Positions 1 to 9,560 are shown, counted from the first letter of the stretch. The stretch: DNA of 64,000 nucleotides from Massilia sp. YIM B02769 (GCF_030411995.1 NZ_JASNRC010000004.1:157823-221822); one strand, 5' to 3'. Notes: a model not told the origin generated them from the sequence alone. Numbers and translations are program-made.

Positions 1-16
1 CCCACCACAACCACGT

Positions 17-1852
17 TTACGCCTTGGCTTTCTCCTTGGCGATCCACCCATCCACCAGCTGCCCCAGCACATCCAGCGGCACCGACCCGGCGCTCAACAC
101 CATGTCGTGGAAAGCCGGCAGCGAGAATTTCGCGCCCAGTTCCGCCTTTGCCTTTTCGCGCAGTTCGACGATGCGCAGCATGCCGATCATGTAGGCGGTC
201 GCCTGCCCCGGCCAGGCAACGTAGCGGTCGACCTCTTCGACATTGATGCCGTAGTCGACCGCCTGCTGGCGCGTCCATCCCTTGGTGTGCAGGCCGGTGT
301 CGACCACCAGGCGCCGTGCACGGAACAGTTCCGAACCCAGCGCGCCGAGCAGGCCCGGCACGTCGCCTTCATACCAACCCGACTCCACCGCCAGCCGCTC
401 GGTGTACAGCGCCCAGCCCTCGCTATGCGCGCTGCCGCCGCTGAAGATGCGCTGGCTGCGGAATTTCGGGATGCCTTCCAGTTCCTGCTGGATCGCCAGC
501 TGGAAGTGGTGGCCCGGCACCGCCTCGTGGTAGGACAGGCTGCGCATGCGGATCATGCTGAAGGTCGGGCCGCGCAGCGGCACCCAGAATACGCCCGGAC
601 GGCTGCCGTCCGGCGCCGGCAGGCTGTAGTGGGCGGCGGCCGAGGCTTCGGTCAGCGGCGGCTCGCGGCGCACCTCCACCGGCGCGCGCGGCTTCAGGTT
701 GAACAGCGACGCGCTGCGGCGCTCGGCGTCCTTCACCATCTCGGCATACTTGTCCAGAATGGCCGGGCGCGGGTCACCCTCGCCTTTCGGCTGGAAGGTG
801 GCGTCGAGCGCCTTCATGCGCTCCTCGATGCTGCCATCGTTGAAGCCGAGCGCGCGCAGATGCTTGTCCATCTCGCCTTCGATGCGCGCCACTTCGCGCA
901 GGCCGATGGCGTGGATCTGCTCGGCCGTCAAATTCGTGCTGGTGTAGTTGGCCAGCGCGCGGTTGTAGGCTGCCAGGCCGTCCGGCAGGCGCGAGATGCC
1001 GGCGGTGTCGTTCGTCTTCGGATGCAGTTCCGCCATGAAGGCCTGCACGCGCGCGTAGGCCGGGCGGATCTTGTCCTCGACGATCCTGGTCGCACGGACC
1101 ACGGCGGCGCTGCGCGCATCAAGCGACAGGTCCTTCAGCGACTCGGTGCGCTGCACCAGCGAGGTGACCAGTACGTTGGCGCCGGCGGCCGGTTTCAGGA
1201 AGGTCGCCACCTGGTCCTGGGCGCGCTCGAGGATGAAGCGCGGCGGGATCATTTTCCTGGCCGTGGCGGCCTTGGCGCGGGCCAGGGCTTCGTCCATGCG
1301 CGTGCCGACCTGCTCGAGGCGCGCCAGGTAGCTGTCGACGTCGGATGCGCGGCGCATCGGGTGGGTCTGGGTCATGAAGTTGACCAGGCTGACCTGCGCG
1401 CCGCTGAACTGCTGGAACACGAAACCGTGGTCCTCGAACGGCTCGTTGGCCACCGTATTCGACAGCGACCAGCGCATCACCGCGGCCGAGATGCGCTGGG
1501 TTTCGTCGAGCGGCCCGGCCATCCATTTGTCCAGGCGCGCGATGCCCTGCCTGGCGAGAGCGATCATCTTCTTGCGCTGGGCCGGGGTTTGCGGGGTCAG
1601 CTGGCGGTCCAGCGCGTCCTGCTCGGCGCCGCTGAAGTACTGGGTCGCCGTGGCGAACTGCGGGTTCTGGCGCACCCAGTCCTGCGCAAAGCTGTCGGCC
1701 CATTTGTCGAAGGCGGCGTTGGGCTTGACGGCGGCCGTGGCGGTGGCCGGGGCAGCCAGGGCTTGCTGCGGCAGGACCGCGGCGGCGATGGCGAGCGGGA
1801 CGAACAGGGAGGCGATGGCGGTGCGCAGGATGCGGCGGGAGAATGCGGGCAT
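17..1852 (-). CDS. DUF885 family secreted zinc-peptidase-like protein
   Basis: A 611-residue exported protein of the DUF885 family, whose members are thought to be metallopeptidase-like. Visible: an N-terminal signal peptide (SRR, a hydrophobic stretch, then QQALA before the mature part), a HEAVPGHH metal-binding-type motif near residue 440 and a second HSEGWALYTERLA segment about 30 residues later, both typical of the family. The start at 1852 is chosen because it puts the signal peptide at the N-terminus and has a purine-rich AGAGA just upstream; the frame stays open further upstream without a plausible start. It reads away from the cco cluster and is separated from it by an inverted repeat. 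Substrate unknown. Confidence 0.85.
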   Translation of the reverse strand: MPAFSRRILRTAIASLFVPLAIAAAVLPQQALAAPATATAAVKPNAAFDKWADSFAQDWVRQNPQFATATQYFSGAEQDALDRQLTPQTPAQRKKMIALARQGIARLDKWMAGPLDETQRISAAVMRWSLSNTVANEPFEDHGFVFQQFSGAQVSLVNFMTQTHPMRRASDVDSYLARLEQVGTRMDEALARAKAATARKMIPPRFILERAQDQVATFLKPAAGANVLVTSLVQRTESLKDLSLDARSAAVVRATRIVEDKIRPAYARVQAFMAELHPKTNDTAGISRLPDGLAAYNRALANYTSTNLTAEQIHAIGLREVARIEGEMDKHLRALGFNDGSIEERMKALDATFQPKGEGDPRPAILDKYAEMVKDAERRSASLFNLKPRAPVEVRREPPLTEASAAAHYSLPAPDGSRPGVFWVPLRGPTFSMIRMRSLSYHEAVPGHHFQLAIQQELEGIPKFRSQRIFSGGSAHSEGWALYTERLAVESGWYEGDVPGLLGALGSELFRARRLVVDTGLHTKGWTRQQAVDYGINVEEVDRYVAWPGQATAYMIGMLRIVELREKAKAELGAKFSLPAFHDMVLSAGSVPLDVLGQLVDGWIAKEKAKA

Positions 1853-1971
1853 GGATGTCTCTTCTGATTGATCGTGCGGCGGGTTGCCGTGACGAAAATC
1901 TAACATGGAAGAGTTGGCACGGACAGTCTTTACAGCTGCGCTGCGGAATGTACGGGGTGCGGGTGCGGGTG

Positions 1972-2070
1972 CGTAGGGTGGACACCTGTGTCCACGCTGT
2001 CTCATCGTTGGAGTGACGGCGGCGTGACTCGACGGTGCTATACCGCGAGGACACAGGTGTCCACCCTACG
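1972..2070. repeat. REP-like inverted repeat pair (copy A)
   Basis: Two 22-nt arms beginning CGTAGGGTGGACACC face each other (1972-1993 and 2049-2070), identical after reverse complementing, with about 55 nt between. The arms resemble two other pairs at 7389-7587 and 49621-49738. The pair lies between the 3' end of ccoH and the start of the DUF885 gene, so it could help to end or protect the ccoH transcript. Confidence 0.75.
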
Positions 2071-2074
2071 TGAA

Positions 2075-2599
2075 TCAAGGCATTTCGGAGTCGGCGACGA
2101 TGTTCAGCGCCGGCTGCTTGCCCGGACTCCAGCTGCGCGCCAGGCGCCACTCCCTGCCCTCGCCTTCGACCAGCACCTGCCAGTGGGTCAACTCCAGCCC
2201 TTGTATACGCACGCTGAAGTTGCCGTAGTCGTCCGGCAGCGCATCCAGCGCCAGGTCCTTGTGCGGCTGGGTCGGATGCGCCAGGTGGATGCGAAACGGC
2301 GCCAGCATCGGCCGCCCGAAACTGCTCAAGCGGCCCGACAGCGTGCCGGCCTGCGCATCGAAGCGCGCGTCCAGCGCCAGCTGCAGCGCCGTCGCCGCAC
2401 GGTCGCGGCGCAAATCCTGGTTGATGGCCTTGCCCTGCTTGTAGTAGTCGTCGACCACCATCGCGTCCGGCTGCTGCACGGCCAGCCACACCGTCACCGC
2501 CGTGGCCACCATCACCGCCGCCGGTCCCAGCATGATGAACCAGGGCCAGCGGTGCCTGTACCAGGGCTTGGCCGGCGGATTCCTGAAACTGCCTTGCAT
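2075..2599 (-). CDS. ccoH: FixH/CcoH cbb3 oxidase assembly protein
   Basis: A 174-residue inner-membrane protein of the FixH family, needed for assembly and stability of cbb3 cytochrome oxidase. It has one N-terminal membrane segment (around residues 15-37, WPWFIMLGPAAVMVATAV) and a conserved VVDDYYKQGKAIN stretch just after it, the hallmark of FixH, followed by a periplasmic domain. The start at 2599 follows an excellent ribosome site (AAAGGAGT). It begins 11 nt after the end of ccoG and is the last gene of the ccoNOQPGH operon. Confidence 0.93.
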   Translation of the reverse strand: MQGSFRNPPAKPWYRHRWPWFIMLGPAAVMVATAVTVWLAVQQPDAMVVDDYYKQGKAINQDLRRDRAATALQLALDARFDAQAGTLSGRLSSFGRPMLAPFRIHLAHPTQPHKDLALDALPDDYGNFSVRIQGLELTHWQVLVEGEGREWRLARSWSPGKQPALNIVADSEMP

Positions 2600-2610
2600 G
2601 ATCGACTCCT

Positions 2611-3996
2611 TTAGCGCGGCACGATGAAGGCCGCTTCTTCGCACACGGCGACTGATGGATCGTCGACCGCAGTGACGGTGAACGCGATGCGGTGCGAACC
2701 GCCCTCGGCGCCCTCGGCGCGCACTCGCACCCGCACCGGCACGGCGCGCGCGCTGGCGCCATCGAGCGCCACCACATCACGGTCGACGATGCGCGCACCG
2801 GGCATCCCTTCCACACGCAAACGGTATGCGCGCGCGCCTTCGCCCGTATTCATCAGCTGCAGGCGGTAGACGTTCTCGATCTGTCCATCCTCGACCTCGC
2901 GCCCCATCGAGCCGCGGTCGCGGATCACGTCGACCTTCAGCGGCGTGCGCAGCGCCAGCGAGGTGCTCATTGCCGCGATCAGCAGTCCCAGCACTGCCGT
3001 GTAGCCCAGCACCTTCGGGCGCAGCAGGCGGCGCTTCACCTCCTGCGTGCCCCAGCCATGCGCCAGCGCGTTCTCGGTCGCGTAACGGATCAGGCCGCGC
3101 GGCTTGCTTACCTTGTCCATCACGCCGTTGCAGGCATCCACGCAGGCGGCGCAGCCGATGCATTCGTATTGCAGGCCCTGGCGGATGTCGATGCCGGTCG
3201 GGCAAACCTGCACGCACATGGTGCAGTCGATACAGTCCCCCAGCTTGTCGCCCGCCACGCGCGCCCCCGGACGACGCGGTTCACCGCGCTTGCGGTCATA
3301 GGTGACGACCAGGGTGTCCTTGTCGAACATCGCGCTCTGGAAGCGCGCATACGGGCACATGTACTTGCACACCTGCTCGCGCATCCAGCCGGCGTTGCCG
3401 TAGGTGGCGAAGCCGTAGAACAGGACCCAGAAGCTTTCCCAGGCCCCCAGGCTGAAGCTGGCCACTTCATGCACCAGCGTATGCACCGGCGTGAAGTAGC
3501 CGACAAAAGTAAAGCCGGTCCACAGGGCGACGGCCAGCCAGGCCGCGTGCTTGGCGCCCTTCTTCCAGATTTTTTCAAACGTCCAGGGCTGGCGGTCCAG
3601 CCGGATGCGGGCGCTGCGCGCGCCTTCGATTTTCCTTTCGATCCAGAGGAAGAGTTCCGTGTACACCGTCTGCGGGCAGGCGAAGCCGCACCACACCCGC
3701 CCCGCCACGGCAGTGACCAAAAACAGCCCGTAGGCGCAGATGATCAGCAAACCCGCCAGGTAGATGAAGTCCTGCGGCCACAGGACGAGGCCGAACAGGT
3801 GGAACTTGCGCGCGCCGAGGTCGAACAGCACCGCCTGGCGCCCGTTCCACTGCAGCCAGGGCAGCCCGTAGAACACGATTTGCGTCAGCCAGACGCCGGC
3901 CCAGCGCAGGGTCGCATAGCGGCCCCTGGTTTCGCGCGGGTAGATCTCCTCGCGCGCGGCGTACATCCTGACCACCGCTTCCTTCGGCACATTCAT
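2611..3996 (-). CDS. ccoG: Cytochrome c oxidase accessory protein CcoG (FixG/RdxA)
   Basis: A 461-residue membrane ferredoxin-like protein implicated in copper handling (Cu(II) reduction) during cbb3 oxidase maturation. Several membrane segments in the first half include CGFACPQTVYTE; a two-cluster ferredoxin domain follows at roughly residues 250-300, with CIDCTMCVQVCP and CIGCAACVDAC; the C-terminal third is the Ig-like FixG domain (roughly residues 345-461). The ATG at 3996 overlaps the ccoP stop as ATGA, indicating translational coupling; the frame is open further upstream but that start would lie inside ccoP. Confidence 0.95.
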   Translation of the reverse strand: MNVPKEAVVRMYAAREEIYPRETRGRYATLRWAGVWLTQIVFYGLPWLQWNGRQAVLFDLGARKFHLFGLVLWPQDFIYLAGLLIICAYGLFLVTAVAGRVWCGFACPQTVYTELFLWIERKIEGARSARIRLDRQPWTFEKIWKKGAKHAAWLAVALWTGFTFVGYFTPVHTLVHEVASFSLGAWESFWVLFYGFATYGNAGWMREQVCKYMCPYARFQSAMFDKDTLVVTYDRKRGEPRRPGARVAGDKLGDCIDCTMCVQVCPTGIDIRQGLQYECIGCAACVDACNGVMDKVSKPRGLIRYATENALAHGWGTQEVKRRLLRPKVLGYTAVLGLLIAAMSTSLALRTPLKVDVIRDRGSMGREVEDGQIENVYRLQLMNTGEGARAYRLRVEGMPGARIVDRDVVALDGASARAVPVRVRVRAEGAEGGSHRIAFTVTAVDDPSVAVCEEAAFIVPR

Positions 3997-4943
3997 TTTG
4001 CCGCTACCTTGTCGTCGATGGGCTTTACAGGCTGCGGGTTCGACAGGCTCCACACATAGGCTGCCAGCACATGCACCTTGGCCTCGCCCAGGAAGTCGCC
4101 GAAGGCCGGCATGGTGTTGGTGCGGCCCTTGCGGATGGTTTCCATGATGGTGTCGGCGCTGCCGCCGTACAGCCAGGTTTTATCAGCCAGGTTCGGTGCA
4201 CCCAGCATCGGGTTGCCCTTGCCCTCCGCGCCATGGCAGGCCGCGCAGGCGCCGAACTTGGCCTTGCCGAAGGCGACCTTCACCGGGTCGGCCGTCAGGC
4301 CCGACAGGTTGCGCACGTAATGGGCCACGCCTTCGATGTCCTTGTCCGAACCGAGTGCCGCGCCCATCGCCGGCATCTGGCCGATGCGGCCAGCCATGAT
4401 GGTCAGTTTGATGGTCTCGGGTTCGCCGCCGTGCAGCCAGTCGGCGTCCGTCAGGTTCGGGTAACCCTTGTTGCCGCGCGCGTCGGAGCCGTGGCATTGC
4501 GCGCAGTAGTTCAGGAACATGCGCTCGCCGATGGCGTGGGCCTGCGGGTCTGCGGCCACCGCCTTGATGTCCTGGCTGGCGTAGCGCGCGAACAACGGAC
4601 CGAAGTCGGTATCGGCCTGTTTCAGCTCGGCCTGGTAAGCGCCGGTCGAGTTCCAGCCGAGCTTGCCGCCATAGCTGCCCAGGCCGGGGAACAGCACCAG
4701 GTAGACGATGCCGAACACGATGGTCAAATAGAACAGGCCCATCCACCAGCGCGGCATCGGCGTATTCAGTTCGGTCAGGTCCTCGTCCCAGACGTGGCCG
4801 GTGGTCTTGGCAGGCAGGCCGTCCGGCTCGACCTTGACCTTGTAGCGCGACTGCGACCACAGCAAGATCGCGCAGCCGGCGATCGAGGCGATGGTGATCA
4901 GCGCGACGTACCAGTTCCAGAAGCCGCTGGTGAAGTCAGACAT
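3993..4943 (-). CDS. ccoP: cbb3-type cytochrome c oxidase subunit III (CcoP/FixP)
   Basis: The 316-residue dihaem subunit that passes electrons from soluble cytochrome c to the oxidase. An N-terminal membrane hairpin (residues about 10-30 and 68-86) is followed by two periplasmic cytochrome c domains with haem motifs CAQCH (147-151) and CAACH (233-237); each has a downstream methionine-ligand region (QMPAMG, TMPAFG). The start overlaps the end of ccoQ by 8 nt. Length and architecture are normal for the family. Confidence 0.96.
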   Translation of the reverse strand: MSDFTSGFWNWYVALITIASIAGCAILLWSQSRYKVKVEPDGLPAKTTGHVWDEDLTELNTPMPRWWMGLFYLTIVFGIVYLVLFPGLGSYGGKLGWNSTGAYQAELKQADTDFGPLFARYASQDIKAVAADPQAHAIGERMFLNYCAQCHGSDARGNKGYPNLTDADWLHGGEPETIKLTIMAGRIGQMPAMGAALGSDKDIEGVAHYVRNLSGLTADPVKVAFGKAKFGACAACHGAEGKGNPMLGAPNLADKTWLYGGSADTIMETIRKGRTNTMPAFGDFLGEAKVHVLAAYVWSLSNPQPVKPIDDKVAAK

Positions 4944-5100
4944 GGTCCTTCTCCTCGTCCATGAAGGGCAGCGCGGCCGCCTCGTCGAAGTCGCGGCTGC
5001 GGTGCAGCAGGAAGGTCCAGAGCAGGATGCCCATGAAGGTGGCGAACGAGACCACCGTCATCACGCTGCTGGCGCTGTCGAAGATGTGTGCGAGTTCCAT
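4936..5100 (-). CDS. ccoQ: cbb3 oxidase small subunit CcoQ/FixQ
   Basis: A 54-residue membrane protein beginning MELAHIFDSASS, with one hydrophobic helix (about residues 11-32, ending in LLWTFLLH) and a charged tail rich in Asp and Glu (FMDEEKDHV). Position between ccoO and ccoP, size and topology match CcoQ, which stabilises the CcoNO/CcoP complex. It starts 9 nt after the ccoO stop and overlaps ccoP by 8 nt. Read directly from the minus strand. Confidence 0.9.
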   Translation of the reverse strand: MELAHIFDSASSVMTVVSFATFMGILLWTFLLHRSRDFDEAAALPFMDEEKDHV

Positions 5101-5109
5101 GTCGGTTCC

Positions 5110-5727
5110 TCAGTTTCTTGTCTTGATTTGGGTGCCCAGGCCTTGCAGGTAGGCGATCAGGGCGTCCTGTTCGGTCTTGTTCGCCAGCTCGTCCGGCGCG
5201 TTGCGGATCTCGTCGTCGGTGTAGGGCACGGCCAGGGTGCGCATCGCGTGCATCTTCGGCACGATCTCGGCGGGCACCAGCTTCGTTCTCGCCAGCCACG
5301 GATAGCCGGGCATGTTCGACTCCGGCACCACGTCGCGCGGATTGTCGAGGTGGGTGCGGTGCCACTCGTCGCTGTAGCGGCCACCGACGCGCGCCAGGTC
5401 CGGGCCGGTGCGCTTGCTGCCCCACTGGAAGGGGTGGTCGTAGACGAATTCGCCGGCCACCGAATAATGGCCATAGCGCTCGGTCTCGGCGCGGAAGGGG
5501 CGGATCATCTGCGAGTGGCAGTTGTAGCAGCCTTCGCGGATGTAGATGTCGCGGCCGGCCAGGCGCAGCGGTGAATATGGCTTCAGGCCCGCCACCGGTT
5601 CCGTGGTCGACTTCTGGAAGAACAGCGGCACGATCTCGACCAGGCCGCCAAAGGAGATCACCAGGATCACCAGGCCGATCAGCAGCCAGGGATTCTTCTC
5701 GATCCATTCATGGGTAAATTTTTTCAT
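5110..5727 (-). CDS. ccoO: cbb3-type cytochrome c oxidase subunit II (CcoO/FixO)
   Basis: A 205-residue monohaem cytochrome c subunit. It has an N-terminal membrane anchor (residues about 13-37) and one haem motif CYNCH (67-71) followed by [15 protein letters not shown], very typical of CcoO. The ATG at 5727 is used because [13 protein letters not shown] is the family's usual N-terminus; the frame is open upstream into ccoN. It lies 16 nt after the ccoN stop in the same operon. Confidence 0.96.
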   Translation of the reverse strand: MKKFTHEWIEKNPWLLIGLVILVISFGGLVEIVPLFFQKSTTEPVAGLKPYSPLRLAGRDIYIREGCYNCHSQMIRPFRAETERYGHYSVAGEFVYDHPFQWGSKRTGPDLARVGGRYSDEWHRTHLDNPRDVVPESNMPGYPWLARTKLVPAEIVPKMHAMRTLAVPYTDDEIRNAPDELANKTEQDALIAYLQGLGTQIKTRN

Positions 5728-5743
5728 GGTGCTGTCTCTCTGT

Positions 5744-7219
5744 TCAGGCGTGTGTCGGGACATGGGATTCGACGGCGCAGGCCTCTGCGTGGACATCGTG
5801 CGGCTTGTGCAGCTGCGGGATCGGCGCATCCACGTTCACCGTGCCGGCCAGGGTCTTCCAGGTGTTAAAGGCCATCATCAGCATGCCCGACAGGTAGAGC
5901 AGGCCGCCCAGGAAGCGCACCGCGTAATAGGGATAGGTCGCCTTCACGCTTTCGGCAAAGGTGTAGGTCAGCGTGCCGTCCGGGTTCACCGCGCGCCACA
6001 TCAGGCCCTGCATCACGCCGGCGATCCACATCGCGGCGATGTAGAGCACGATGCCGATGGTGGCAACCCAGAAGTGCGCTTCAACCAGTTGGACGCTGTA
6101 CATCTCCTTTTTGCCGGCCAGGCGCGGGATCAGGTAGTAGATCGAGCCCATGGTGATGAAGCCGACCCAGCCCAGGGCGCCGGCGTGCACGTGGGCGACG
6201 GTCCAGTCGGTGTAGTGCGACAGCGAGTTGATGGTCTTGATCGACATCATTGGGCCCTCGAAGGTGGCCATGCCGTAGAACGAGAGCGAGACGATCAGGA
6301 ACTTCAGGATCGGATCCGAGCGCAGCTTGTGCCAGGCGCCCGACAGGGTCATCACGCCGTTGATCATGCCGCCCCAGCTTGGCGCCAGCAGGATCAGGGA
6401 AAACACCATGCCCAGCGACTGGGTCCAGTCGGGCAGCGCGGTGTAATGCAGGTGATGCGGGCCGGCCCACATGTAGGTGAAGATCAGGGCCCAGAAGTGG
6501 ACGATCGACAGGCGGTAGGAGTAGACCGGGCGCTCGGCCTGTTTCGGGATGAAGTAGTACACCATGCCGAGGTAGCCCGCGGTGAGGATGAAGCCGACCG
6601 CGTTATGGCCGTACCACCACTGGATCATGGCGTCCTGCACGCCGGCGTACACCGAGTAGGATTTCATGGCCGATACAGGCAGCGACATGCCGTTCACGAT
6701 GTGGAGCACGGCGACCGCGATAATGTAGGCGCCGAAGAACCAGTTGGCCACGTAGATGTGCTGGACCTTGCGTTTCAGGATGGTGCCGAAGAAGACCACG
6801 GCATAGGCGACCCAGACGATGGCGATCAGGATGGCGATCGGCCACTCGAGTTCGGCGTATTCCTTCCCGCGCGTGAAACCCATGGGCAGCGTGATCGCGG
6901 CCGCCACCAGCACCGCTTGCCAGCCCCAGAAAGTGAAGGCGGCCAGCTTGTCGGAGAATAGCCGGACCTGGCAGGTGCGCTGGACCACGTAGTAGGAAGT
7001 GGCGAACAGGCCGCAGATGCCGAAGGCGAAGATGACCGCGTTGGTGTGCAGCGGACGCAGGCGGCCGTAGGACAGCCAGGCGATGTCGAAGTTGAGCGCG
7101 GGCCAGGCCAGCTGGGCCGCGATGAAGACGCCGGCGGCCATGCCGATGACGCCCCAGACGACCGTGGCGATGGCAAACTGGCGCACGATCTTGTAGTTAT
7201 AGTTAAGACTGCTTTCCAA
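5744..7219 (-). CDS. ccoN: cbb3-type cytochrome c oxidase catalytic subunit I (CcoN/FixN)
   Basis: The 491-residue multi-pass catalytic subunit that reduces O2 to water with high oxygen affinity. Expected metal-ligand histidines are visible: H58 (low-spin haem b), H205 and H255/H256 (CuB), H343 and H345 (haem pair, in HVHAGALGW). Length is normal. The initiation codon is TTG at 7219, preceded at good spacing by GGGAGAG; no in-frame ATG gives the usual N-terminus, so the unusual start seems real. First gene of ccoNOQPGH, transcribed from the FNR-type box at 7287-7300. Confidence 0.97.
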   Translation of the reverse strand: MESSLNYNYKIVRQFAIATVVWGVIGMAAGVFIAAQLAWPALNFDIAWLSYGRLRPLHTNAVIFAFGICGLFATSYYVVQRTCQVRLFSDKLAAFTFWGWQAVLVAAAITLPMGFTRGKEYAELEWPIAILIAIVWVAYAVVFFGTILKRKVQHIYVANWFFGAYIIAVAVLHIVNGMSLPVSAMKSYSVYAGVQDAMIQWWYGHNAVGFILTAGYLGMVYYFIPKQAERPVYSYRLSIVHFWALIFTYMWAGPHHLHYTALPDWTQSLGMVFSLILLAPSWGGMINGVMTLSGAWHKLRSDPILKFLIVSLSFYGMATFEGPMMSIKTINSLSHYTDWTVAHVHAGALGWVGFITMGSIYYLIPRLAGKKEMYSVQLVEAHFWVATIGIVLYIAAMWIAGVMQGLMWRAVNPDGTLTYTFAESVKATYPYYAVRFLGGLLYLSGMLMMAFNTWKTLAGTVNVDAPIPQLHKPHDVHAEACAVESHVPTHA

Positions 7220-7286
7220 GATACTCTCCCGAGTGGATTGACTGCGATCACAGCGGGGAGAGTAGTTTTCTGGAGTTTAAAAATCC

Positions 7287-7300
7287 TTGATGTGAATCAA
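7287..7300 (-). promoter_or_regulatory. FNR/ANR-type box upstream of ccoN
   Basis: TTGATGTGAATCAA fits the FNR consensus TTGAT-N4-ATCAA perfectly. Its centre is about 74 nt upstream of the ccoN start codon, a distance compatible with class II activation (centre near -41.5) and a short leader. It implies induction of the oxidase operon when oxygen is low. Confidence 0.9.
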
Positions 7301-7388
7301 AATTCGATATTTCACATGGGATACAGACGGGTGCCGGCAGGTCGGGATGCGCTCGTTTGCTCATGCATAAATCGTTAGCGCCTGCCAT

Positions 7389-7587
7389 CGTAGGGTGGGC
7401 ACCCTGTGCCCACGCGGAAGCCCGATCTGCGTTGGCTATTTTCCTTCTGCAAACGGAGCATCCTAGAGCGCGCCGAAAAGCGTCACGCTAGCGTAACCTT
7501 TCATGGAAACGCCGCGGGGCGAATCGTCACGGCCGCGGGCTCCCGGATGCGCACGTAACGCGTGGGCACGGGGTGCCCACCCTACGA
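7389..7587. repeat. REP-like inverted repeat pair (copy B)
   Basis: Arm 1 (7389-7416) begins CGTAGGGTGGGCACC and ends GTGCCCACGCG; arm 2 (7559-7587) is the same sequence inverted with one or two differences. Each arm can itself fold through GTGGGCAC/GTGCCCAC. The pair frames about 140 bases of the ccoN/dksA-like spacer. Confidence 0.75.
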
Positions 7588-7642
7588 TATCCACCGGCGG
7601 CGATGCTATCCACGTTAACGACATATCAACAAGGAACGCCAT

Positions 7643-8044
7643 ATGCCCATCTCGCAATCCCTCCACCAAGAAATCGCCAAACGCCTGCACCAGGCCCGCG
7701 AGGAAGCGCTCGCCACGGTCCGCACCCGCACCGATGCCGACCCCGAAGGCAACGAACCCCCGGTGATCTCGCCGCGCGCCCACCTGGTGCAGAATGACGA
7801 CGCGCCCACCGCCGAAATGATCGCCCACGACGAAGAACACTTCGCCGAGCACGAAACGAATCTCCTGCACGACATCGACGCCGCCATCGGCCGCCTGGAA
7901 TCGGGCGGCTATGGCGTGTGCGTGTCCTGCGGCTGCGACATCCCGGAAGAACGCCTGCTGGCCACGCCCACGGTGCAGACCTGCATCCAATGCCAGGAAC
8001 GCATCGAGCAGGAACAAGGCACGGGACGCGGCCCGACGATGTAA
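7643..8044 (+). CDS. TraR/DksA-type zinc-finger protein
   Basis: A 133-residue protein with the C-terminal TraR/DksA C4 zinc finger: C93-x2-C96 and C114-x2-C117, preceded by the family's SGGYGVCVSCG turn. The N-terminal two-thirds is charged and predicted helical (residues 8-27 and 55-87), as in the coiled coil of DksA-like proteins that enter the RNA polymerase secondary channel. It lacks the classic DxxDxA tip in recognisable form, so it is probably a DksA-like paralogue rather than DksA. It starts after AAGGAA. Its stop abuts the stop of the convergent peptidase gene with no base between. Confidence 0.85.
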   Translation: MPISQSLHQEIAKRLHQAREEALATVRTRTDADPEGNEPPVISPRAHLVQNDDAPTAEMIAHDEEHFAEHETNLLHDIDAAIGRLESGGYGVCVSCGCDIPEERLLATPTVQTCIQCQERIEQEQGTGRGPTM

Positions 8045-9472
8045 TCAGGGCGCGCCGGCCGCCTCCGTGCAGGCGGGGCCGGCGGCTTCGGCCCCGACGA
8101 AGCGGGCCACTTCCCGGCCGGCGCAGCTGCGGCCGGACCACAGCACCCAGTGTGCTTCGTTCCTGGCCGTGACCAGCCGCACCGGCCCCGCCTTGCGCAG
8201 TGCCGCCACGTGGCGCACGGCCGCGTCATAATCGGTCTTGGCGTCGCGGTCGCCATGGATCACCAGGGTCGGCGGCAGCCTGGCCGGCAGGCGCGCATAC
8301 CAGGCGTCCGGCTTGTACAGCGGGAACGGCGTGTTCACCAGGTGGCCCGGCAGGCTGCTGGTGAACAGCAAACCAGCCTCCTCGGCCGCCACGTCCTGCG
8401 CCGTGCGGCCCGGCCGCAGGTTGTTCTCGGAACCGCTGATCAGCACCACCAGCGGCGTCGACGGCGGCGATTGCGGGAAGCTGCCCAGCCTGTCCATCTC
8501 CTTCGTGGCCTCGGCCAGCACCGCCTTGAACGGCTCCGCCCTGCCCTCGTCCAGGTCCTTGATCACATACGGAAGCTGCTCGGCCACGCTCGGCACGTCG
8601 AGCAGGTTGCCGAACAGGCGCTTCAGGTTCTTGCCCGGAATGGTCGCAGCCAGGGCCGGGTCCTGCTCCAGCTTCGCCAGCACGCGCCGGTACACCGTTT
8701 CGGCCGGCTCGCCCATGCGCGCGCTGCAAGCCGGATTGGCGTCGCAGTCGGCCAGGCGGCGCCGGCCGATCGCGTCGGCCACCAGCGAGCGGCGGCTCAG
8801 GTCGGCCTTGTCGTCGTCCTGCAGCGACACCAGCGAATCGAGCACGATGCCGTCGATCCCCTTGGCGCCGACGGCCACCGTGCGCAGCACCAGCTGGGTG
8901 CCGTAGGACACGCCATACAGCCAGGTCTTGCCCTTTGCCGGCGTGCGCTCGAGCAGCAGCTTGAGGTCGTGCGCGCCATTCGTTTGCGAGAACTGGCGCG
9001 TATAGCCAGGGTGCGCATTCAGGTAGCCGAAGCAGCTGCCCCATTCGGCGCCATCGAGGCTGGTGCCGCCCGGCGAGGCCGGCGCTTCTTCCTGCGGACA
9101 CATGCGGGTCGAGAAACCGGTGCCGCGGTGGTCCGGCACGATCAGGTCGAGGCCGGGAAAGGCGGCCCTGAAGGCCGGCACCAGGCCGTAGAACGAGGCG
9201 CCGGATTCGCCCGGGCCGCCGGCGATCAGCCAGACCTGGCCGCGCGACGGGCCAACGGCAGCGAACTTGCGCACGAAGAGGTCGACCGTGCCTGCCGGGG
9301 CGCCGGCCAGGCCGGACGGGTCGGCGGCTACCTGCTCCACCTTGCACAGGCTTTCCTTCAGCGCCGGGTGGCTGGCGGCATCGTCGCAGGGTTTGAACGG
9401 AGCGGCGTGCGCGGCGCCGGCGGTGCCCAGGGTGAGCAGTGCCAGGCCCAGGCGGCGGTTCAGCTTCCTCAT
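8045..9472 (-). CDS. Secreted alpha/beta hydrolase, S33 tripeptidyl-aminopeptidase type
   Basis: A 475-residue exported hydrolase. An N-terminal signal peptide ends near AGAAHA (residue 23). The alpha/beta fold shows the oxyanion segment AGGPGESG (84-91), PDHRGTG (113-119), the nucleophile elbow GVSYG with S189, and a C-terminal lobe with GDRDAKTD and NEAHWVL that should supply the acid and the histidine. This arrangement resembles tripeptidyl aminopeptidases and proline iminopeptidase relatives (TAP C-terminal domain). Substrate not deducible. It lies between the two cco gene groups and seems unrelated to them. Confidence 0.85.
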   Translation of the reverse strand: MRKLNRRLGLALLTLGTAGAAHAAPFKPCDDAASHPALKESLCKVEQVAADPSGLAGAPAGTVDLFVRKFAAVGPSRGQVWLIAGGPGESGASFYGLVPAFRAAFPGLDLIVPDHRGTGFSTRMCPQEEAPASPGGTSLDGAEWGSCFGYLNAHPGYTRQFSQTNGAHDLKLLLERTPAKGKTWLYGVSYGTQLVLRTVAVGAKGIDGIVLDSLVSLQDDDKADLSRRSLVADAIGRRRLADCDANPACSARMGEPAETVYRRVLAKLEQDPALAATIPGKNLKRLFGNLLDVPSVAEQLPYVIKDLDEGRAEPFKAVLAEATKEMDRLGSFPQSPPSTPLVVLISGSENNLRPGRTAQDVAAEEAGLLFTSSLPGHLVNTPFPLYKPDAWYARLPARLPPTLVIHGDRDAKTDYDAAVRHVAALRKAGPVRLVTARNEAHWVLWSGRSCAGREVARFVGAEAAGPACTEAAGAP

Positions 9473-9560
9473 CGTGTCCTCATGGTCGGTGAAAAAACCT
9501 AGAGTAACCGCGAGGAAACTTATTGTCGAGAAAGAATGAATCTGTATGTCAGTGTGAACC

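Larger units (their letters stand above)
7220..7642. other. Intergenic region between ccoN and the dksA-like gene
   Basis: About 420 bases without a convincing gene. It holds the ccoN leader with its ribosome site, an FNR-type box (7287-7300), a REP-like repeat pair (7389-7416 and 7559-7587) and, between the two arms, a short palindrome ACGCTAGCGT. The AAGGAA ribosome site of the dksA-like gene is at 7631. Promoters for both divergent genes should lie here. Confidence 0.8.

Noticed and set aside
1119..2816. 565-codon minus-strand frame across DUF885 gene, spacer and ccoH/ccoG
   Set aside because: Runs out of frame through three well-supported genes and has no motif.
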